From assembly GCA_038227745.1 (NCBI GenBank), contig JBBRPS010000028.1:1-27641 (forward strand): DNA of 27,641 nt. The letters are read 5' to 3'. The DNA is from DASPXY01 sp038227745. GTDB lineage: Bacteria; Planctomycetota; Planctomycetia; Gemmatales; Gemmataceae. This document shows positions 8,082 to 14,471 of this stretch, one piece after another. Both the position numbers and the translations under genes were made by a program. Each line of letters starts with the position of its first letter. Position 1 is the first letter of the stretch. Below the pieces are notes generated by a model. The model did no database searches, had not been told where the DNA came from, and worked only from the letters and a program-made list of their open reading frames with translations.

Positions 8082-8178
8082 GGCCACAGATGAACACAGA
8101 TAAACACAGATTGAATTGAGAAGGGGAAGGGCAACTCTGCTTGTATTGATCCGTGTTCATCCGTGTTTATCTGTGGCC
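8082..8178. repeat. Long imperfect inverted repeat of the CACAGATGAACACAGAT type
   Basis: Two 30-bp arms (8082-8111 and 8149-8178) are reverse complements apart from a few transitions, around a 37-base loop. They contain CACAGATGAACACAGATAAA and its inverse. I recognise this sequence as a dispersed intergenic repeat found in planctomycetes and other bacteria. It sits between portal and protease genes, inside the head operon, and supplies a spurious upstream ATG at 8153. Confidence 0.85.
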
Positions 8179-8197
8179 GCTTTCAACGGGAGACGCC

Positions 8198-9034
8198 ATG
8201 ACCGAGTTCCTGAAACCGTACTACGACACCGCTGGGCCGTTCGGCATCCCGATGCGCGACCGGCAGGCCCAGGCCCTCGATGCCCTCGTCAAGGACCTGC
8301 CGCGCGAGGAACCCTACGAGCCGCACACCGCACTGGTCGCGAAGGGGCCGAGTGAGCTGCTGCCCGGCGAGCGCGCCGACGTCTCGTGGATCAGCGAGGA
8401 GTCGATCGATCGCCAGGGAGAGATCGTCCTGGCCGCCGGCATGGACGACAGCCACTTCAAGCTCAACCCGCTCGTCACCATGCAGCACGCCTACTGGATG
8501 CCGCCGGTCGGCCGCAGCCTGTGGCGCAAGCGCGTCAAGGACGGCGCCCTGCTCGGCATCAAGGCCAAGACGCTCTACCACCCGCGGCCCGACACCTGGC
8601 CGCCCGACTGCGACTGGCCACCCGACGTGGCGTTCACCCTGGTGCAGAACGGCCTGCTGTGCGGCAAGAGCGTTGGCTTCCTGCCGATCAGGGCCCGCCG
8701 GCCCACCGAGGAGGAGATCGCCCAGCGCCCCGCCCTCGCCCAGGTTCGCTTCATCATCGAGAAGTGGATCTTGCTCGAATACGCCTGCGTCTACCTGCCC
8801 GCCCAGCAGAACGCGGTCGTGGAGGCGGTGTCGAAGGGCCTGCGCCTGCCCGAGGACTTCCAGACCGCGATGGGGCTGCAGCTGCCGCCGTCCGCCCCCA
8901 TGCCGGTGGTGCCGTTCACGCCGCTGGGCGAGATCGAGAAGGCGCTGCAGCGGGCCGTGCAGGGGCTGGATCTTCAGGATCTCGTCGGCCGGGCGGTGCG
9001 CGAGGGCTACGAGCGGGCGTGTGGGCGCGTGTGA
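8198..9034 (+). CDS. Prohead maturation protease (HK97 family, S78-like)
   Basis: This 278-residue protein matches the caudoviral prohead protease, which cleaves the scaffold-like part of the capsid protein during head maturation. Motifs are SWISEESIDRQGEIVLAAGM (63-82), VTMQHAYWMPPVGRSLW with the catalytic His97, LLCGKSVGFLPI with the catalytic Ser158, and the closing LLEYACVYLPAQQNAVV (192-208), equivalent to the usual ELxEVSxVxxPAN. The residues after 215 form a linker and helix of unknown use. ATG 8198 is preferred over ATG 8153, which falls within the inverted repeat and would translate repeat DNA. The order portal-protease-capsid is the classical head-gene order. Confidence 0.88.
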   Translation: MTEFLKPYYDTAGPFGIPMRDRQAQALDALVKDLPREEPYEPHTALVAKGPSELLPGERADVSWISEESIDRQGEIVLAAGMDDSHFKLNPLVTMQHAYWMPPVGRSLWRKRVKDGALLGIKAKTLYHPRPDTWPPDCDWPPDVAFTLVQNGLLCGKSVGFLPIRARRPTEEEIAQRPALAQVRFIIEKWILLEYACVYLPAQQNAVVEAVSKGLRLPEDFQTAMGLQLPPSAPMPVVPFTPLGEIEKALQRAVQGLDLQDLVGRAVREGYERACGRV

Positions 9035-9041
9035 ACCATCA

Positions 9042-9069
9042 AGCCCACGGGTCGCACCCCGTGGGGTTT
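9042..9069 (+). repeat. Diverged copy of a 28-bp palindrome, terminator-like
   Basis: This is the same palindrome family as 11095-11122, differing at about four positions. The stem CCCACGGG/CCCGTGGG (9044-9051, 9058-9065) is followed by GTTTT, so it may also act as a weak terminator after the protease gene. It occupies most of the protease-capsid gap with the next hairpin. Confidence 0.7.
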
Positions 9070-9072
9070 TAA

Positions 9073-9097
9073 GACGGCTACTCACCCCGGAGCCGTC
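9073..9097. repeat. Hairpin GACGGCT/AGCCGTC before the capsid gene
   Basis: Perfect 7-bp arms at 9073-9079 and 9091-9097, with an 11-base loop. Together with the palindrome just upstream it makes a two-hairpin leader about 110 bases before the capsid start. An RNA processing or stability role for the abundant capsid message is possible but unproven. Confidence 0.5.
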
Positions 9098-9206
9098 AGG
9101 GCGAGGCCGGGACAGGCGGACGCCAAGCCGCCGCCCGGCGATGCCTGGAGACGGCCGGGGTTTCCTGGGACGACAACCTTTTCTTCAAGTACAAAAGAGA
9201 ACCCCC

Positions 9207-10520
9207 ATGTTCGTACAACTCACGAAAGACTACTTCGGCCAGAAGGCCGGGGCGCGCGTGGACGTGGATGAGCCGGTCGCGAAGACGCTCATCGGCGCGA
9301 GCATCGCCGAGGCCGTCCAGGGCGACCCGCTCGCCCCCGTCGTGGCCCGCTCGATGGAGGCCATGCTGGCCAACCTGACGAAGAGCCTGAGCGACGCCAT
9401 CGACTCGGCCCTGCGCGAGTTCGCGGCCGCGAAGGCGAAGAGCCGCAAGAACGCGGTCCCCGCCCTCTTCGGCGAGGGCAACGGCGGCGACCCGAGGAAG
9501 ACGTTCGGTCATTACCTCCTGGCCGTGCGCCACCGCGACGCCAGGGCCCTGGAGGAGCTGGGCAGCCACTTCGCCGACTGGGACAGCGCCGGCAGCAAGG
9601 CGGCGCTGGCCACCACCGGCGGCACGGTCGGCGGCTACACGGTGCCGACGCAGTTCCTGCCCACGCTGCTGTCCGCCGCCGCCGAGCAGTCCGTCGTCCG
9701 CCCGCGCGCCACGGTCGTGCCCATGACCTCGCGCAGCATTCAGATCCCCTACCTCGACGTGACCAACGTGCCGACCGCCGGCGACACCGCCTATTTCGGC
9801 GGCCTGGTCGGGCGCTGGACGGAGGAGGCGACGACGCTCAACGAGACCGAGCCGGCGTTCCGGCAGCTGGAGCTGGTCGCCCATGAGCTGTCCGGTTACT
9901 CGCTGATGTCGAACGCGCTGCTGGCGGACAACGCGGTCGGCCTGGAGGCGCTGCTGGTGCGCATGTTCGGCGGCGCGATCGCCTGGTTCGAGGATTACGC
10001 CTTCCTGCGCGGCGATGGCGTCGGCAAGCCGCTCGGCGTGAGCGGCGCCGCGGCCGCCATCGCCGTCAACCGGGCCAACTCGAACAAGTTCCAGCTCGCG
10101 GACGCCGGCATCATGCTCGGCAAGCTTCTCCCCGGCTGGTCGCCCAGCACCACGTGCTGGGTGATCCACCCCAGCGTGATCCCCCAAATGGTGCAGATGG
10201 TCAGCACCGCGGCGGGCGTCGGCTGGCTGGACAACCTGCGCGACAAGCTGCCGATGCAGCTGCTCGGCCTGCCGGTGGCGATCTCGGAGAAGCTGGTGGC
10301 GCTGGGCACCGCCAAGGACGTGCTGCTGTGCGACTTCAAGCACTACGTCGTCGGCGACCGGCAGGAGATTGAGATCGCGTACAGCGAGCACTTCAAGTTC
10401 ACCAACAACCAGGGCACGTGGCGCTTCGTGTGCCGCGTGGACGGCCAGCCCTGGCTGCGCCAGGCAGTCACCCTCAGCGATGCGACGTCCACGGTGTCGC
10501 CCTACGTGTATTTGAACTGA
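9207..10520 (+). CDS. HK97-type major capsid protein with an extra N-terminal domain
   Basis: This 437-residue protein is an HK97-fold major capsid protein. After a basic helical region (about 45-90), which would be the scaffold-like delta domain removed by the protease, comes the conserved start of the mature subunit, ATTGGTVGGYTVPTQFLPTL (135-154). Then follow the A/P-domain motifs WTEEATTLNETEPAFRQLEL, FEDYAFLRGDGVGKPLGV and the C-terminal FVCRVDGQPWLRQAVTLSD. Unusually, residues 1-40 (FVQLTKDYFGQKAGARVDVDEPVAKTLIGASIAEA) resemble stand-alone small phage proteins of the type with a KAGxxVxVDExxAxxLIxxGxAEA pattern, so this looks like a fusion. The start ATG 9207 is chosen by homology; upstream frame to 8280 is antisense overlap with the protease. 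Confidence 0.92.
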   Translation: MFVQLTKDYFGQKAGARVDVDEPVAKTLIGASIAEAVQGDPLAPVVARSMEAMLANLTKSLSDAIDSALREFAAAKAKSRKNAVPALFGEGNGGDPRKTFGHYLLAVRHRDARALEELGSHFADWDSAGSKAALATTGGTVGGYTVPTQFLPTLLSAAAEQSVVRPRATVVPMTSRSIQIPYLDVTNVPTAGDTAYFGGLVGRWTEEATTLNETEPAFRQLELVAHELSGYSLMSNALLADNAVGLEALLVRMFGGAIAWFEDYAFLRGDGVGKPLGVSGAAAAIAVNRANSNKFQLADAGIMLGKLLPGWSPSTTCWVIHPSVIPQMVQMVSTAAGVGWLDNLRDKLPMQLLGLPVAISEKLVALGTAKDVLLCDFKHYVVGDRQEIEIAYSEHFKFTNNQGTWRFVCRVDGQPWLRQAVTLSDATSTVSPYVYLN

Positions 10521-10531
10521 TCCCAAATGTC

Positions 10532-10600
10532 CCGACGAGCGGTGGGGGTTATCCCCGCCGTGGAGGCAAGACGGCGGGCGTAAAGCCCGCCGCTCGTCGG
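10532..10600. repeat. Three-way-junction palindromic repeat
   Basis: The outer arms CCGACGAGCGG (10532-10542) and CCGCTCGTCGG (10590-10600) are perfect. Inside are two further stem-loops: the left one GGGG-GTTAT-CCCC, and the right one GGCGGGC-GTAAA-GCCCGCC (10573-10591), whose last bases overlap the outer arm. I recognise the GGCGGGC-GTAAA-GCCCGCC motif as a dispersed planctomycete intergenic repeat. It fills the gap between the capsid gene and the next gene. Confidence 0.8.
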
Positions 10601-10634
10601 CATTCTTGAACCCCGAACCCGAGGAGATCCTCTC

Positions 10635-11075
10635 ATGTTCCAGGAACAACTCAGTCAGGCCCTGTCGATCCCCGTCAACCCCACGCACGCGGCGGCGCAG
10701 ACGGCGTCGTTCAACAGCGGCGGCGTGGACATGCAGAAGTTCGAGCGCTGCCTGGCGATCATCGACGTCGGCACCGTCACCGCCGGCACGCTCGACGCCA
10801 AGTGGCAGGAGTCGGCCGACAACAGCACTTTCACGGACGTCGCCGGCTACTCCAACCTGTCGATCACGCAGATCACGGCCAGCAACAAGACCGTCACGCT
10901 GGAGATCCGGGCGAGCCAGCTGTCCAGCGGCAAGCGCTACGTCCGCGTGGCGGTCACGTTGGGCAGCAGCCCCAACATGGTGATGTGCGTGATCCTCATC
11001 GGTGGCGAGGCGCACCAGAAGCCCGCCAGCGCCAACGACGCCGGCCAGGTGACCGAGCGGAAGGTGGTCAGCTGA
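10635..11075 (+). CDS. Small phage structural protein (candidate head decoration)
   Basis: This 146-residue protein lies directly after the capsid gene, where phages usually encode a decoration or head-completion protein. The sequence is rich in short strands (CLAIIDVGTVTAGTLDAKWQ, NLSITQITASNKTVTLEIRA, KRYVRVAVTLGSSPNMVMCV) and reads as an Ig-like beta sandwich. I do not recognise a named family. A ribosome binding site GAGGAG lies about 8 bases upstream of ATG 10635. It has no signal peptide or membrane segment, so an exterior virion protein or minor tail-type protein are both possible. Confidence 0.7.
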   Translation: MFQEQLSQALSIPVNPTHAAAQTASFNSGGVDMQKFERCLAIIDVGTVTAGTLDAKWQESADNSTFTDVAGYSNLSITQITASNKTVTLEIRASQLSSGKRYVRVAVTLGSSPNMVMCVILIGGEAHQKPASANDAGQVTERKVVS

Positions 11076-11094
11076 GAAGACTTCAGGGGCCGCA

Positions 11095-11122
11095 AAGCCC
11101 ACGGGTTGCAACCCGTGGGCTT
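11095..11122. repeat. Perfect 28-bp palindrome
   Basis: The half site AAGCCCACGGGTTG is followed at once by its exact reverse complement, so the whole 28 bp reads the same on both strands. A diverged copy stands at 9042-9069. Both lie in gaps of the head operon. I take it for a host dispersed palindromic repeat rather than a phage regulatory site. Confidence 0.85.
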
Positions 11123-11147
11123 CCCCTGACCCCCAAGGAGTTTCCCG

Positions 11148-12032
11148 ATGTCCGATCTCATCACCAGCGTCCGCGCGAAGTACGACATCAATCAATCGTC
11201 CTTCACCGCGACCGAGGACAGCACCATCAATGCCCTCGTCACTGCCGTCTCGAAGGCGGTGCGGCGCTACTGCAAGCGCGAGTTCGACAGCCAGCAGTTC
11301 GACGAACTGTACAACGGCACCGACGATCGCCGCCTCGCCCTGCGACAATTCCCGATCCTTTCCGTGGCGCGCGTCGCCTACGGCCCGGCCGCCGCCCTGC
11401 GCGTCACCAACACCGGGGCCGCCAACCAGCGCGCCACCGTCGCCGTCACCGCCACCGGCCTGTCGCTGACCCGCGTCGCCTCGGGCACCTCCAGCACCGA
11501 CACCAGCGTCACCTGGGCGACCTACCCCACCCTGTCCCAGGTCGCCGCCGCGGTCAACGCTCTGGGCAACGGCTGGGGCGCGACCGTGGCCGACGGCAAC
11601 CGCGCCGCCGCCGATCTGCGGGCGCCGCAGGGGGCACTGAACGCCATGAACGTGCAGGCGCCGCTGCTGCTCCACTCCCAGGAGTTGTCCGGCTACGACA
11701 TCGACGCCAACCGCGGCTGGCTCATCCGCGGCCCGCTCGCCGCCGAGATCAAGGACGCCTTCAACGACCCGCTCATGCCGGCCTGGTTCGGCGGCATCAA
11801 CTTCTGGCGCGTCGTCTACACGGCGGGCTACGCCACCGTGCCCGACGACGTGCAGGAGGCGTGCGCCCAGTGGGTCGCCGCCCTGTTCTGGCAGACCAAG
11901 CGCGACCCCGGCCTGAGCCACGAGTCCATCCCCGGCGCCGTGGCGCGCACGCCCCTGGGCACCATGCCCCCGGGCGTCAAGGCGCTGCTGGCGCCGTACC
12001 GCGACCACAAGATCCTTGCCAGTGGAGGTTGA
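11148..12032 (+). CDS. Head-tail connector (gp6-like adaptor) with a large insertion
   Basis: This 294-residue protein has the helical ends of an HK97 gp6-like adaptor, which docks under the portal. The N-terminus is SDLITSVRAKYDI...INALVTAVSKAVRRYCKREF (2-46), followed by the strand FDELYNGTDDRRLALRQFPILSVARV. The C-terminal part is NFWRVVYTAGYATVPDDVQEACAQWVAALFWQ (about 220-251). Between them, about residues 80-200 form a threonine/alanine-rich beta-like insertion, making the protein far longer than the roughly 100 residues of HK97 gp6. The start has AAGGAG seven bases upstream. It ends one base before the next gene, so translation is probably coupled. Confidence 0.82.
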   Translation: MSDLITSVRAKYDINQSSFTATEDSTINALVTAVSKAVRRYCKREFDSQQFDELYNGTDDRRLALRQFPILSVARVAYGPAAALRVTNTGAANQRATVAVTATGLSLTRVASGTSSTDTSVTWATYPTLSQVAAAVNALGNGWGATVADGNRAAADLRAPQGALNAMNVQAPLLLHSQELSGYDIDANRGWLIRGPLAAEIKDAFNDPLMPAWFGGINFWRVVYTAGYATVPDDVQEACAQWVAALFWQTKRDPGLSHESIPGAVARTPLGTMPPGVKALLAPYRDHKILASGG

Positions 12033-12033
12033 C

Positions 12034-12411
12034 ATGGGCCTGCCCCTGCCTCCCGACACGACCTTCGACCTGTATCGGTCGCCCAACGCGCCGCCGGCTG
12101 CCCCGGACGCCGCCGCCGTCCCCTGCCGCCTGCAAGCGCAGTACGACCGCGGCCTGCAGCAGGGCGAGGGCGACCCGGTCATCCTCCGCTTCAACTACGT
12201 CCTGCTCTGCGACGTGGCGGTGGATGTCCGCGATGGCTACTCCGTGGGCAACATCCTCGCGACGCCGGACAACCTCTACGTGCCGGACCGCAACGGCGTG
12301 CTGTACAACGTGATCTTCGTGGAGCGCGCCGGCCGCGGCACCGCCTGGAACCACAAGCGCGTCTACCTGGTGCGCAGTACCGTCCCCTGGCCCAACAGCA
12401 CGGGAGTCTGA
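12034..12411 (+). CDS. Small phage head-completion candidate, tandem paralog A
   Basis: This 125-residue protein follows the connector with a single base between and has GGAGG before ATG 12034. Blocks shared with the next gene are TTxDxYRS near the start, PPAxPxxxxVPCRL, RFxxVLLxD, xDxRD, YVPDRNG and RVYLxR...PWP. The position, directly after the gp6-like adaptor, is where a stopper or head-closure protein is encoded, but I cannot name a family. No membrane segment or signal is present. It and its neighbour evidently arose by tandem duplication. Confidence 0.7.
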   Translation: MGLPLPPDTTFDLYRSPNAPPAAPDAAAVPCRLQAQYDRGLQQGEGDPVILRFNYVLLCDVAVDVRDGYSVGNILATPDNLYVPDRNGVLYNVIFVERAGRGTAWNHKRVYLVRSTVPWPNSTGV

Positions 12412-12418
12412 CAAGTCC

Positions 12419-12787
12419 TTGCCGGTCCCCGCGAACACGACCTGCGACGTCTACCGCTCGGGTAGTGTGCCGCCGGCCGACCCCGCCGTGGCCGGCGTCC
12501 CCTGCCGCCTGGAGGCCGACTACGCCCGGCGGATGGAAGTGGGGGAGACCATGTCGGCGGACTACCGCTTCACGCACGTGCTGCTGGTGGACCCGGCGAC
12601 CGACATCCGCGACGCGAACGTGGCCTTCGTCGTGGGCTCGACGGGGGACGATGTGTACGTGCCCGACCGGAACGGCACGCGCTTCCGCGTGGTGATGGTG
12701 GAGCTGCACTACCGCAACTCGCCGACGGCGGTGCGCCGCGTGTATCTCGACCGCTATCAGCCGGTCTGGCCGACGAACGAACTGTGA
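12419..12787 (+). CDS. Small phage head-completion candidate, tandem paralog B (TTG start)
   Basis: This 122-residue protein is a paralog of the preceding one; both keep VPCRL, RFxxVLL, YVPDRNG and RVYL. The only sensible start in this frame is TTG 12419, 8 bases after the previous stop, with GGGAG about 12 bases upstream, so initiation may rely on coupling. The N-terminus PVPANTTCDVYRS aligns to PLPPDTTFDLYRS of paralog A. Two such proteins could form successive rings under the portal, or one could have taken a new role. The function is inferred from position only. Confidence 0.72.
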   Translation: MPVPANTTCDVYRSGSVPPADPAVAGVPCRLEADYARRMEVGETMSADYRFTHVLLVDPATDIRDANVAFVVGSTGDDVYVPDRNGTRFRVVMVELHYRNSPTAVRRVYLDRYQPVWPTNEL

Positions 12788-12827
12788 CCCAAACGAGCGC
12801 TAACACGACCTGGAAAGGAGACGAATC

Positions 12828-13040
12828 ATGAGCGACCCTGTGAGCAACGGCAAGCACGACGTGCAGACGCACCGCATCGTCGTGTCCGGCCTGGTGGCGT
12901 GCGTGCTGCTGTCGATCATCGGCATCATCGGCATCGACTGTGCGGGCCGTGAGATCCCGGCGGCGCTGCCGGCCATCGGCGGCACCGCCCTCGGCGCCCT
13001 GACCGGCATGCTGGCGGCGATCATGAAGAGCCCGTCGTGA
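12828..13040 (+). CDS. Small two-helix membrane protein
   Basis: This 70-residue protein has a hydrophilic start (MSDPVSNGKHDVQTHR) and two hydrophobic segments: IVVSGLVACVLLSIIGIIGI (about 17-36) and IPAALPAIGGTALGALTGMLAAIM (about 43-66). It ends in a short polar tail. This is the shape of a class II holin, but no endolysin gene is in the window, so lysis is not shown. A strong ribosome binding site GGAAAGGAG lies before ATG 12828. Its place after the head-completion genes and before non-structural genes would fit a holin or an island membrane protein of other function. Confidence 0.7.
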   Translation: MSDPVSNGKHDVQTHRIVVSGLVACVLLSIIGIIGIDCAGREIPAALPAIGGTALGALTGMLAAIMKSPS

Positions 13041-13091
13041 CGGACGGCCGTTGCCGGGTGTTGGCTCCCCGGCCCGGAAAGGAGTGACACC

Positions 13092-13811
13092 ATGACCGAA
13101 CACCAATGGCTCGAAGGCACCGACCCCGACCCGCTGCTCGACCACCTGGAGCAGGCGCGGCGCGTGCCCTGGACCCCGGCCGGCCGACGCAAGCTCCGCC
13201 TCTTCGCGTGCGCCTGCTGCCGCCGTATCTGGCACCTGCTGGAGGAAGAGGACCGTCAGGCGGTCGGCCTGAGCGAGCGCTTCGCCGACGGGCGCGCCAG
13301 TCGGGCCGAACTGGAAGAGGCCCACGTCCCCACGAACCGCTGGGCGCTGGAGAGAGGCGTGCTGTTCGGCCGTGTCCTCTGCGCCCACGAGGCTGCTCGC
13401 CTGACCGTCCTGCCGACCGCCGTGCGCCTGCTCGCCCGCGGAGCCGCGCGGATGGCCGCCCTTGCGGTGCTCGTGCAACTGCCGGCCCCGATGCGCGGCA
13501 ACTGGTGGGGGCCTGGCCCCGACCCGCGCGCGGCGCTCAACGCCGCGGAGCGCCGCGCCCAGGCCGACCTGCTGCGCCACCTGTTCGGCAACCCGTTCTG
13601 CCCCGCGGCCCTGCCGTTCGGCTGCAAGGCCCGGGCCGCGACCCTGGCGCGGGCCATCGACGAGGAGCGCCGCTTCGAGGACATGCCCGTTCTGGCCGAT
13701 GCCCTCGAGGATGCCGGCTGCATCGACGAGGCGATCCTGTCCCACTGCCGTGACGGCGGCGAGCACGTCCGCGGCTGCTGGCTGCTTGACCTGTTGCTCG
13801 ACCGGAGCTGA
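13092..13811 (+). CDS. Planctomycete-specific paralogous family protein, inside the head block
   Basis: This 239-residue protein matches a family I know from Gemmata-like genomes, where it occurs in many copies. It starts MTEHQWLEGTDPDPLLDHL, then KLRLFACACCRRIWHLLEEE (35-54), then xAVxLSERFADGRAS. A variable alanine-rich middle leads to LLRHLFGNPFCP (about 162-173), the conserved MPVLADALEDAGC and the end HVRGCWLLDLLLDRS. The Cys-Cys pair and the CDS ends are typical. Function is unknown. It is preceded by GGAAAGGAG seven bases before ATG 13092. It is a host-type gene embedded among phage head genes, so it is either cargo or a sign that the block belongs to the planctomycete lineage. Confidence 0.8.
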   Translation: MTEHQWLEGTDPDPLLDHLEQARRVPWTPAGRRKLRLFACACCRRIWHLLEEEDRQAVGLSERFADGRASRAELEEAHVPTNRWALERGVLFGRVLCAHEAARLTVLPTAVRLLARGAARMAALAVLVQLPAPMRGNWWGPGPDPRAALNAAERRAQADLLRHLFGNPFCPAALPFGCKARAATLARAIDEERRFEDMPVLADALEDAGCIDEAILSHCRDGGEHVRGCWLLDLLLDRS

Positions 13812-13847
13812 CATCCCCGAGAGTTTGTGACAACCCCACTCGTCCCG

Positions 13848-13888
13848 CCGTCCGGAGTGCGCGCCGTCTCGGCGCGCACTCCGGACGG
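13848..13888 (+). repeat. Perfect 19-bp-stem hairpin just upstream of the ParB-like gene
   Basis: Arms 13848-13866 and 13870-13888 are exact reverse complements around the loop TCT; the core is GGAGTGCGCGCCG. The ribosome binding site GGAGAGGAG of the gene at 13903 begins at the foot of the hairpin. It could separate the structural genes from the ParB/ATPase genes as a terminator or processing site. No T run follows. Confidence 0.85.
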
Positions 13889-13902
13889 AGAGGAGCCATC
13901 CC

Positions 13903-14454
13903 ATGAAGCGACCGCGACGCAACCGTATCAAGGAGCACCGCCAGGTCCGCGCCGGCGACCTGGTGCCGCACGAGCACAACTGGCGCCGCCACCCCGGCGC
14001 CCAGCGCGAGGCGCTGGAGGCCATCATCGAGGAGGTCGGCTTCGCGCGCAGCGTCCTGGCCTACGAGCTGCCCGATGGCCGCCTCAAGCTGATCGACGGC
14101 CACCTGCGCGCCGACCTCGACCCCGACGCGCTGGTCACCGTCGAGGTGCTGGACGTCGGCGACGAGGAGGCGCACAAGCTGCTGCTGACCATCGACCCGC
14201 TGGCGGCGCTGGCGCAGGCCGACCAGGACGCCCTCGCGGCCCTGCGCCAGGTCACCGAAACGGACCAGGCGGCGCTCGATGCGCTGTGGCAGTCGCTGGA
14301 GACGGCCTGGCGCGAGACGGAGGAGAAGCTGACGAGCGAGCCGCCGCCGCCGCAGTTCCTCGTGCTGATCGAGTGTAGCGACGAGGCGCAGCAGACCGAG
14401 CTGCTGCAGCGCTTCCACGAGGAGGGGCTGAAGTGCAAGGCCCTGGTGTCGTAA
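13903..14454 (+). CDS. ParB/Srx-fold domain protein
   Basis: This 183-residue protein begins with a ParB-type domain: VRAGDLVPHEHNWRRHPGAQ (15-34), then ALEAIIEEVGFARSVLAYEL, then the box LKLIDGHLRAD (61-71). The equivalent DGH/GERR box in ParB binds nucleotide, and the Srx relatives hydrolyse it. After a helical linker (105-148), residues 151-183 (FLVLIECSDEAQQTELLQRF...KCKALV) form a small strand-helix unit seen at the end of phage ParB-like and methylase proteins. In phages such a domain often accompanies DNA methylases. Here no methylase follows; the next gene is an ABC ATPase-GNAT fusion 17 bases downstream. It lacks the helix-turn-helix of true partition ParB, so segregation is unlikely. 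Confidence 0.82.
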   Translation: MKRPRRNRIKEHRQVRAGDLVPHEHNWRRHPGAQREALEAIIEEVGFARSVLAYELPDGRLKLIDGHLRADLDPDALVTVEVLDVGDEEAHKLLLTIDPLAALAQADQDALAALRQVTETDQAALDALWQSLETAWRETEEKLTSEPPPPQFLVLIECSDEAQQTELLQRFHEEGLKCKALVS

Positions 14455-14471
14455 TCGAGAGGATCCCATCC

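Noticed and set aside
9096..12194. 1032-codon minus-strand open frame
   Set aside because: Antisense to the capsid and connector genes; composition is Gly/Arg/Val-rich with no motif.
5060..12423. 12-base direct repeat CAAGTCCTTGCC at 5060 and 12412 as attachment sites
   Set aside because: A 12-base match is expected by chance many times in a window of this size, and the right copy lies within the head operon.
12828..13040. Firm call as holin
   Set aside because: Two membrane helices fit, but there is no endolysin or spanin gene; kept as a small membrane protein.
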